Origin: an uncultured Porphyromonadaceae bacterium
GTDB lineage: Bacteria > Bacteroidota > Bacteroidia > Bacteroidales > CAMTPD01
DNA: 5,068 nucleotides
Reading direction: 5' to 3'
Assembly: GCA_947074265.1 (NCBI GenBank)
Contig: CAMTPD010000174.1
Coordinates: 1 to 5,068 of the forward strand
Shown here: piece after piece, positions 1 through 5,068 of the stretch
Numbering within the stretch: the first letter of the stretch is position 1
Layout of the letters: each line of letters opens with the position of its first letter
Translations under genes and position numbers: made by a program
The notes under the pieces: model-generated
Database searches by the model: none
What the model was told of the DNA's origin: nothing
What the model saw: only the letters and a program-made list of their open reading frames with translations

Positions 1-8
1 TGTATATA

Positions 9-40
9 TTTACGCAAATAAAAATGCATTCGTAGTTTTA
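9..40 (+). promoter_or_regulatory. Weak Bacteroidota-type promoter candidate
   Basis: TTTA at 9-12 and TAGTTTTA at 33-40 are separated by 20 nt. This resembles the Bacteroides primary sigma-factor consensus (TTTG, 19-21 nt, TAnnTTTG), with the final G of each box replaced by A. Transcription would begin near 47 and leave only about a 10-nt leader before the ATG at 58. AT-rich DNA produces such near-matches easily, and the real promoter could lie left of the window, so this is only a candidate. Confidence 0.22.
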
Positions 41-57
41 CTTAAAATATACAGATC

Positions 58-1356
58 ATGGAAAAGCAATATGCCAATAAGCTGATCGATTTTATCGCAT
101 CAAGTCCTACCAATTTTCATGCAGTAGAGACATTGCGTACACAACTAAAGAACAGTGGATACATAGAACTTTCTTTTGGTGATAAATGGGTTATCGAAGT
201 AGGAGGAAAGTATTTTGTAACAAAGAATAATTCATCTTTATTCGCTTTTGTGCCGGGTGCCGGTAATGTGGGCGAAGAAGGATTCAAGCTCGTTTGTGCG
301 CATTGCGACTCGCCATCGTTTAAGATAAAACCAAATGCAGAAATGCTAGTAGAGGGAAAATATCTTAAGCTAAATACAGAGGTATATGGTGGTCCAATCA
401 TGTACACATGGTTTGACCGTCCGTTGTCTATTGCAGGACGCGTGATGCTTAAATCAGGTGATGTGTTGAATCCCGAAACCCGATTGATTCGTTTTGATCG
501 TCCGTTGCTTACGATTCCGCATTTGGCCATTCACTTCAATAGAACAATCAACGATCAAGGCAATCCGCTAAGCAAGCAAAAAGACATGCTGCCGGTGATC
601 GGGATGGTAAACGATACATTTGAAAAAGATAATTATTTGCTTCGCCTGATTGCCGAAGAGTTGTCGGTAGAGCAAGAAGATATTCTTGATTTTGATCTTA
701 CGCTTTTTGAATATACAAAAGGTTGCCTTGTAGGAGCTAATGAAGAGTTTATCTCTACCGGAAGACTTGATGACCTTGCAATGGTACATGCCGGGATGAC
801 AGCTTTGATCGATTCTCACGATTGTGCCAAGACGAAAGTACTTGCGATATTCGACAACGAAGAGGTGGGAAGCGGAACCAAGCAAGGGGCAGCTTCGCCG
901 GTGTTGCGCACTGTACTCGAACGTATTGTTTGGTGTATGAATGGCTCTACCGAAGACTTCTACAGAGCGTTGGATCACTCATTCATGATTTCGGCCGATA
1001 TGGCGCATGCTTTGCATCCGAATTATCCGGAAAAGCATGATCCGACAAACCATCCGATTATGAACGGAGGACCGGTAATCAAGATGCATGCAAATCAGAA
1101 ATACATTACCGATGCAGATTCTGCAGCAGTATTTGAATCGATCTGTAAACTGGCAGAGGTTCCTTGTCAGAAATTTGTAAACCATTCAGACATGGTAGGC
1201 GGCTCTACATTAGGAAACTTGCTGCTTACTCAAATGGAGATGCGTGGTGTAGATATTGGCAATCCGATGTGGGCTATGCACTCGATTCGTGAAACAGGTG
1301 GTACACAAGACCACATGTATGTGATTAAAGCACTTACAACGTATTACAATTTGTAG
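58..1356 (+). CDS. apeB: M18 family metallo-aminopeptidase (aspartyl aminopeptidase-like)
   Basis: This 432-residue protein is a cytosolic, dinuclear-zinc aminopeptidase of family M18 (relatives of yeast Ape1 and human DNPEP), which removes N-terminal residues, often acidic ones, from peptides. The metal-site motifs are all present in family order: HCDSP (His82, Asp84), GRLDD (Asp238/239), DNEEVGSG (Glu268/269), SADMAHALHPNYP (Asp314) and the C-terminal AMHSIRE (His407). Other family signatures are NGGPVIK near 337-342 and SDMVGGSTLG near 377-386. Length is normal for bacterial M18 enzymes and there is no signal peptide. The ATG at 58 is the only reasonable start, because an in-frame TAA lies at 43-45 with no other start between. 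It is the first gene of a probable three-gene operon, 22 nt ahead of guanine deaminase. Family assignment is firm. Substrate preference is not readable from sequence, and the symbol apeB is taken from annotation habit. Confidence 0.95.
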   Translation: MEKQYANKLIDFIASSPTNFHAVETLRTQLKNSGYIELSFGDKWVIEVGGKYFVTKNNSSLFAFVPGAGNVGEEGFKLVCAHCDSPSFKIKPNAEMLVEGKYLKLNTEVYGGPIMYTWFDRPLSIAGRVMLKSGDVLNPETRLIRFDRPLLTIPHLAIHFNRTINDQGNPLSKQKDMLPVIGMVNDTFEKDNYLLRLIAEELSVEQEDILDFDLTLFEYTKGCLVGANEEFISTGRLDDLAMVHAGMTALIDSHDCAKTKVLAIFDNEEVGSGTKQGAASPVLRTVLERIVWCMNGSTEDFYRALDHSFMISADMAHALHPNYPEKHDPTNHPIMNGGPVIKMHANQKYITDADSAAVFESICKLAEVPCQKFVNHSDMVGGSTLGNLLLTQMEMRGVDIGNPMWAMHSIRETGGTQDHMYVIKALTTYYNL

Positions 1357-1378
1357 TAAAATATTCAAGAAGAGTATT

Positions 1379-2698
1379 ATGAAAATTATAAGAGGAAATA
1401 TATTCGACTACATCGATGAATATTGTGTAGATCCGCAAAAACCCGTTGCACGCTATTTTGAAGATGGTGGTATCGTTGTAGAAGATGGTAAAGTAAAGGA
1501 AGTTGATTTCTTTAAAACACTGTCGGAAAAGTATGCAGATGCAGAAGTTACAGACTATTCGGGATGCTTGATTATGCCCGGCTTTATCGACTCGCATATT
1601 CACTTTCCGCAAACCGAGATTATAGCATCGTACGGGCATCAATTGATGGAATGGCTCAACATGTACGCTTTTCCGGTAGAAACGACTTACGCATTTGAGC
1701 ATCACGCCAAACGAATGGCGAAAGCCTTTTTGGAAGAGCTGTATCGCAACGGAACCACAACTTGTGCTGCATTTACAACTATTCATAAGGCTGCTGCGAA
1801 TGCTTTGTTTGAAGCTGCTTCGGAGCATAACATGCGAATTATTGCCGGGAAGGTGGCGATGAATCGCAATGCACATGGGGCGTTGCTTGAAGAAACAGAC
1901 AACTCGTACAATGAATCGAAAGAACTGATTGAGCAATGGCATGAAAAAGGTCGTGCTTTGTATGCGATCACTCCTCGTTTTGCTATTTCGTGCGATGAGC
2001 AACTGATGTTGCGTTTGGGCGAATTACATCGTGAATATCCTACAACTTATATACATACGCATCTTTCTGAGAATAAAGGAGAGATGACGGTTGTAGATGC
2101 TTTGTTCCCAGAATGTAAAGACTACTTGCAAGTATACGAAGAGATGGGAATGCTAACAGATCGTACCATCTTTGCACATGGCATTCACTTGTCTGATTCA
2201 GAAATGGAGCGTATTGCTAATGCAGGAGCATCGATAGCACATTGCCCTACATCGAATTTATTCTTAGGTAGTGGACTTTTCGATATGAAGCGCGCTAATA
2301 AAATGGGCGTACAAGTTTCTATTGCTACCGATATTGGTGGTGGAACGTCTTTCTCTCAGCTTCAAACACTAAATGAAGCCTATAAAGTACAACAGCTACA
2401 ACAATATTCGATGTCTCCGTTCGAGTCATTTTACCACATTACACTAGGTGCGGCTAAGGCTTTGAAAATAGATCACTTGATAGGTAGTTTTGCTGAGGGT
2501 AAAGAGGCCGACTTTGTAGTGATTGATCCTATTGTAACAAGCTTGCAACGCATGCGTAGCGAATACATGCAACGTGCCTCATTGCAAGATATTGAATCAA
2601 TCCTTTTTGGTGTACAAATGACGGGAGACGATCGCAATATCCGAGCTACATACATTATGGGTGAATGTGTATATGACCAAACAGTAAAACAACAATAA
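1379..2698 (+). CDS. guaD: Guanine deaminase
   Basis: This 439-residue protein belongs to the amidohydrolase superfamily (TIM-barrel, one zinc). Guanine deaminase hydrolyses guanine to xanthine and ammonia in the cytosol, in purine salvage and catabolism. The zinc-site and substrate residues match the guanine deaminase subgroup: [12 protein letters not shown] (His73, His75, with Gln78 as the guanine-contacting Gln), TPRFA (Arg200, Phe201), THLSEN (His228, Glu231), AHG (His267) and ATDIGGG (Asp318). HFPQ and the TPRF pair separate it from related chlorohydrolase, cytosine deaminase or S-adenosylhomocysteine deaminase families. The ends (GNIFDYID near 6-13, and [15 protein letters not shown] near 369-383) are the small beta-sandwich typical of amidohydrolases. 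Length is normal. The ATG at 1379 follows a purine-rich AAGAAGAG at 1367-1374, but clear Shine-Dalgarno use is not expected in this phylum. It lies 22 nt after the aminopeptidase and 7 nt before rfbA. No purine permease or xanthine dehydrogenase gene is in view. Confidence 0.95.
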   Translation: MKIIRGNIFDYIDEYCVDPQKPVARYFEDGGIVVEDGKVKEVDFFKTLSEKYADAEVTDYSGCLIMPGFIDSHIHFPQTEIIASYGHQLMEWLNMYAFPVETTYAFEHHAKRMAKAFLEELYRNGTTTCAAFTTIHKAAANALFEAASEHNMRIIAGKVAMNRNAHGALLEETDNSYNESKELIEQWHEKGRALYAITPRFAISCDEQLMLRLGELHREYPTTYIHTHLSENKGEMTVVDALFPECKDYLQVYEEMGMLTDRTIFAHGIHLSDSEMERIANAGASIAHCPTSNLFLGSGLFDMKRANKMGVQVSIATDIGGGTSFSQLQTLNEAYKVQQLQQYSMSPFESFYHITLGAAKALKIDHLIGSFAEGKEADFVVIDPIVTSLQRMRSEYMQRASLQDIESILFGVQMTGDDRNIRATYIMGECVYDQTVKQQ

Positions 2699-2705
2699 GA
2701 TCAAG

Positions 2706-3584
2706 ATGAAAGGAATTGTATTAGCAGGAGGTTCGGGAACACGACTGTATCCAATAACAAAAGGGGTGTCGAAACAACTCTTACCTATCTACGACAAGCC
2801 GATGATTTATTATCCGATCTCGGTATTGATGCTTGCCGGAATTCGTGAAATTCTGATCATTTCTACGCCAAATGACTTGCCGGGATTTAAACGATTACTG
2901 GGTGATGGTTCTGATTATGGTGTGGAGTTTCAATACGCGGAGCAGCCTTCGCCCGACGGATTGGCACAAGCTTTTATTATAGGAGAAGAATTCATTGGCA
3001 ATGATTCTGTGTGTCTAGTTCTTGGTGATAATATTTTTTATGGGCAAGGTTTTTCGGCTATGCTGAAGAATGCCGTACAAAATGTAGAGGAGCAAAATAA
3101 GTCAACTATATTTGGTTATTGGGTAAATGACCCGGAACGTTATGGCGTAGCCGAGTTTGATGCAGAAAGCAATGTGGTTTCCATCGAAGAGAAGCCGGAG
3201 CAACCGAAGTCAAACTATGCAGTGGTAGGACTTTATTTCTACCCCAATAGCGTAGTGGAAGTTGCTAAGAATATCAAACCTTCTGCTCGAGGAGAATTAG
3301 AAATTACGACGGTAAATCAGTTTTATCTCGAAAATAAAGCTCTCAGCCTACAAACATTAGGCCGTGGTTTTGCGTGGTTAGATACAGGTACACACGACTC
3401 GCTTTCTGAAGCATCTACCTTTGTGGAAGTAATCGAAAAGCGTCAAGGACTTAAAATAGCATGTCTTGAAGAGATTGCTTATCGTAAAGGTTGGATCGAC
3501 GATGCAAAGCTAGAGCAAGTTGCTTATCCAATGCGAAAGAATCAGTATGGACAGTATTTGATGAACTTGAAAAGTGCAAAATAA
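2706..3584 (+). CDS. rfbA: Glucose-1-phosphate thymidylyltransferase RfbA
   Basis: This 292-residue protein catalyses dTTP plus glucose-1-phosphate to dTDP-glucose plus pyrophosphate, the first step toward dTDP-L-rhamnose and other dTDP-sugars for O-antigen, capsule or glycoprotein glycans. It acts in the cytosol. It shows the full RmlA/RfbA pattern: [13 protein letters not shown] at 6-18 (nucleotide-binding loop), [16 protein letters not shown] at 22-37, [10 protein letters not shown] at 80-89, LGDN at 106-109 with metal-binding Asp108, EEKP at 161-164, GELEITTVN at 196-204, and [10 protein letters not shown] at 224-233 with metal-binding Asp226. Length is that of the short RmlA class without extra domains. 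The start ATG lies 7 nt after the guaD stop with no room for its own promoter, so it is probably co-transcribed with guaD, unless a promoter lies inside guaD. rfbB, rfbC and rfbD, which often adjoin rfbA, are absent here. The next gene is convergent, so the transcription unit ends with rfbA. Confidence 0.96.
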   Translation: MKGIVLAGGSGTRLYPITKGVSKQLLPIYDKPMIYYPISVLMLAGIREILIISTPNDLPGFKRLLGDGSDYGVEFQYAEQPSPDGLAQAFIIGEEFIGNDSVCLVLGDNIFYGQGFSAMLKNAVQNVEEQNKSTIFGYWVNDPERYGVAEFDAESNVVSIEEKPEQPKSNYAVVGLYFYPNSVVEVAKNIKPSARGELEITTVNQFYLENKALSLQTLGRGFAWLDTGTHDSLSEASTFVEVIEKRQGLKIACLEEIAYRKGWIDDAKLEQVAYPMRKNQYGQYLMNLKSAK

Positions 3585-3621
3585 AAACGTAATAAATCGT
3601 TCGATATTATACGATAAATGT

Positions 3622-3690
3622 TTTCAATGAAAACGTAATTCTGTCTTCGACGAAAACGATTTTCTGTTTTCACTGAAAACAGAATCGTCT
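3622..3690. repeat. Three imperfect 23-nt tandem units with palindromic cores
   Basis: Units run at 3622-3644, 3645-3667 and 3668-3690. By eye, units 1 and 2 share 17 of 23 positions, and units 1 and 3 also share 17. Each is centred on a dyad with a one-base centre: GTTTTCA-A-TGAAAAC at 3620-3634, GTCTTCG-A-CGAAAAC at 3643-3657 (one mismatched pair) and CTGTTTTCA-C-TGAAAACAG at 3664-3682. The array lies between the ends of rfbA and the convergent pump gene. Function is unknown. It could be degenerate intergenic repeat DNA, a protein-binding array, or part of a structured mRNA 3' end. Confidence 0.6.
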
Positions 3691-3709
3691 GATCACCATC
3701 AGACGATTC
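3682..3709 (+). terminator. Perfect 12-bp hairpin, possible rfbA-side terminator or 3'-end structure
   Basis: GAATCGTCTGAT (3682-3693) and ATCAGACGATTC (3698-3709) are exact inverted repeats around the loop CACC. Only a short, interrupted T stretch follows (GTCTTTG), so as an intrinsic terminator for the plus-strand operon it is mediocre. It may instead protect the rfbA mRNA 3' end. Its left arm overlaps the pairing region of the preceding repeat unit (about 3656-3688), so the two stems cannot both form fully. Confidence 0.45.
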
Positions 3710-3718
3710 GTCTTTGAT

Positions 3719-3772
3719 AAAAAAGAACAGCCAAGCTCATTCTTCTTAGAAGATTAAGCTTGGCTGTTTCTT
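3719..3772. terminator. Bidirectional intrinsic terminator between convergent genes
   Basis: The arms AACAGCCAAGCT (3726-3737) and AGCTTGGCTGTT (3757-3768) pair perfectly over 12 bp. The 19-nt interior holds a smaller stem, TCTTC/GAAGA around TTA. Read on the minus strand, the stem is followed by C and six T (the A-run at 3719-3724), a good U-tract ending the RND pump transcript shortly after its stop at 3788. Read on the plus strand, it is followed by TCTTT, a weaker tract that could still end the aminopeptidase-guaD-rfbA transcript. Position and structure fit a shared terminator for two converging units. Confidence 0.82.
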
Positions 3773-3787
3773 TAGATGTATATGGAA

Positions 3788-5011
3788 CTATACGTTATCT
3801 TTTATTTGAGAAGGAGCTTCCGTTACCGGTTTTTTGCCTCTTAACTTCTCATCTAGTTTTTGAAGTAAATCATAAAACATTGGAATCACTACCGTACCAA
3901 ATACGGTGTTGAATGCCATACCAAACACCACGGCTGTACCCAATGATATACGGCTGTCTGCACCGGCTCCTGATGCAAATAATAAAGGCATTACACCAAA
4001 TACGAAAGCAAACGAAGTCATCAAGATAGGACGTAAACGAAGTTTTCCGGCCTCAACTGCAGATTCTCGAATACTCAAACCTTCGTTGTGTTTATCACGA
4101 GCAAAGGCCACGATCAAGATTCCGTTTTTGGCAGATAGTGCCATCAGAAGTACCATCCCAATTTGAGAATAGATACTTAACGATTGATGCATTACAATAC
4201 ATCCGACAATAACACCGAGTAGGGCAAAAGGAATCCCCATGACTACAGCAAACGGATTGGTCCAGCTTTCGTATTGAGCAGCCAAAACAAGGATAGCAAC
4301 GATAAAGGCCAATACGTAGATAATCATAACACCACTTGAAGATGTAGCCTCTTGGTATGCCATGCCTGTCCATTCGTAGCCATAGTTTTTACCTAATACT
4401 TTATTTACCAGTTGCTCCATTTGTTGCATACCTTGTCCGGAACTATAGTCTTCCTTCACATTGCAAATGATGGATGCGGCATTGTAAAGGTCGTAACGGT
4501 TAATTTGATCTACACCTGTATAGTATTCTATCGTTGTGAATGCAGAAAACGGAACCATTTGCCCTTGACTATTCTGAACCTGTAGATTCAAAATATCTTC
4601 AATTGTTTGTCTTGACGTAGAAGCTCCACCTAGAACAACATCAAAGATACGTCCAAACATTGGGAAATTGTTGATATATGCAGTTCCGGAATATACGGTA
4701 AGTATTTCATTTACTTCTTCATAAGTAAGACCCAATAGTCTGATCTTATCTTTGTCGATGTTAAGTTGGTACTTAGGTACATTTGCACTGTATTGGGATG
4801 TAATGCTTTGAATAGCAGGGGCATCTTTTATGCTTGTTTCCAATGCTTGTATTGCTTGCATCATCGGACCTTGGCCAAGGTTATTAATGTCCTCAAGCAC
4901 TAAGTTCAATCCACCTACTGCACCTAATCCAGTTATTGCCGGAGGATTGAAAGCAAAAGCTTGTCCTGCTTGAATCGTTTCATAAGCTATGCCATGGAAT
5001 CGATTTACCAA
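3788..5011 (-). CDS. RND (HAE1/AcrB-like) efflux pump inner-membrane subunit, C-terminal part
   Basis: This open stretch of 407 codons matches roughly the last 40 percent of an AcrB/MexB-type proton-driven multidrug exporter, usually about 1040 residues. Counting from the TTG at 5011, FAFNPPAI (19-26) opens the second porter half, followed by the periplasmic segment with MVPFSAF (152-158), then EWTGMAYQE (213-221). Five hydrophobic helices follow near 228-246, 252-274, 280-302, 328-347 and 356-381, corresponding to TM8-TM12. LSAKN carries Lys295, the equivalent of proton-relay Lys940 in AcrB, and RLRPILMTS carries the conserved TM11 Arg. The stop is TAG, just before the terminator. The TTG is not the true start, because homology continues upstream in the same frame to a TAA at 5042-5044 and beyond it. 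As it stands this piece lacks TM1-7 and could not work as a pump. The gene is broken, or the sequence contains an error. No outer-membrane channel gene follows it. Confidence 0.9.
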   Translation of the reverse strand: MVNRFHGIAYETIQAGQAFAFNPPAITGLGAVGGLNLVLEDINNLGQGPMMQAIQALETSIKDAPAIQSITSQYSANVPKYQLNIDKDKIRLLGLTYEEVNEILTVYSGTAYINNFPMFGRIFDVVLGGASTSRQTIEDILNLQVQNSQGQMVPFSAFTTIEYYTGVDQINRYDLYNAASIICNVKEDYSSGQGMQQMEQLVNKVLGKNYGYEWTGMAYQEATSSSGVMIIYVLAFIVAILVLAAQYESWTNPFAVVMGIPFALLGVIVGCIVMHQSLSIYSQIGMVLLMALSAKNGILIVAFARDKHNEGLSIRESAVEAGKLRLRPILMTSFAFVFGVMPLLFASGAGADSRISLGTAVVFGMAFNTVFGTVVIPMFYDLLQKLDEKLRGKKPVTEAPSQIKDNV

Positions 5012-5068
5012 TGCTGCAACCTTTTGATCTTTCTTTGTTCTTTATTTCCATCTTTTAAGCGACACCCC
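5012..5068 (-). pseudogene. Upstream continuation of the RND frame, interrupted by an in-frame TAA
   Basis: Read on the minus strand from the window edge, the pump frame encodes GVSLKRWK, then TAA at 5042-5044, then [10 protein letters not shown], and runs directly into the open segment. AcrB has VSLKDWADRP at the matching place (recalled numbering near 629-638), so sequence on both sides of the stop is family-like and no frameshift is needed. The stop takes the place of the residue before Arg, Asp in AcrB. One base change from GAA, AAA or CAA would produce it. It could be a true nonsense mutation or an error near a contig edge. The rest of the gene lies outside the window. Confidence 0.72.

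Noticed and set aside
117..978. Two minus-strand frames of about 136 codons (117-530 and 568-978) antisense to the aminopeptidase
   Set aside because: Both are fully inside a well-supported M18 gene, have no family-like motifs and have no promoter or neighbour context.
1334..2002. 222-codon minus-strand reading frame overlapping guaD
   Set aside because: It lies antisense to guaD, whose catalytic motifs are complete. Its translation is rich in Cys, Phe, Arg and Ser with no recognisable motif, as expected of a shadow frame.
3596..3615. ATCGT/ACGAT inverted repeat just after rfbA
   Set aside because: Five AT-rich base pairs around a 10-nt loop are too weak to call a terminator or site.
3622..3690. 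CRISPR array
   Set aside because: The 23-nt units are directly adjacent with no unique spacers, diverge from one another, number only three and have no cas genes nearby.
4095..4373. 92-codon minus-strand frame inside the RND gene
   Set aside because: It is an out-of-frame reading of the TM8-TM10 region. Its Cys/Tyr/Arg-rich composition is typical of a shifted frame.
5009..5011. TTG as a genuine start codon for a shortened RND protein
   Set aside because: Family-like sequence continues upstream in the same frame through and beyond the TAA. A protein beginning here would lack TM1-7 and start inside a porter subdomain.

Overview
The window looks like chromosomal DNA from a member of the Bacteroidota, most likely order Bacteroidales. 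The base composition is AT-leaning and the starts lack clear Shine-Dalgarno sequences. The protein sequences (M18 aminopeptidase, guanine deaminase, RfbA, HAE1-type RND pump) read like Bacteroides/Parabacteroides/Dysgonomonas homologues. Placement below order is a guess from memory of these families, not a search.

Layout: positions 1-57 are a short leader with a weak promoter candidate. Three plus-strand genes follow with very small gaps (22 and 7 nt), so they probably form one transcription unit: an M18-family metallo-aminopeptidase (58-1356), guanine deaminase (1379-2698) and glucose-1-phosphate thymidylyltransferase RfbA (2706-3584). Their roles (peptide turnover, purine salvage, dTDP-sugar supply) do not form one pathway. 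All three keep their catalytic or metal-binding residues and have normal family lengths.

Positions 3585-3787 separate two convergent genes. The spacer holds three imperfect 23-nt tandem units, each centred on a small dyad (consensus TTTTCA-n-TGAAAA), then a 12-bp perfect hairpin, then a long 12-bp inverted repeat that is a convincing bidirectional terminator.

From 3788 to the right edge, the minus strand carries the distal part of an RND (AcrB/MexB-like) inner-membrane efflux pump. The frame is open to 5041 and is interrupted by an in-frame TAA at 5042-5044. Family-type sequence (GVSLKRWK, then RTKKDQK) lies in the same frame on both sides of the stop. This points to a nonsense mutation or a sequence error in an otherwise ordinary pump gene. 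The N-terminal half would lie beyond the right edge.

I found no RNA genes, CRISPR arrays, insertion sequences or phage genes. I do not see a previously undescribed multi-gene system. The points most worth a second look are the interrupted pump gene and the structured 23-nt repeats in the convergent spacer.
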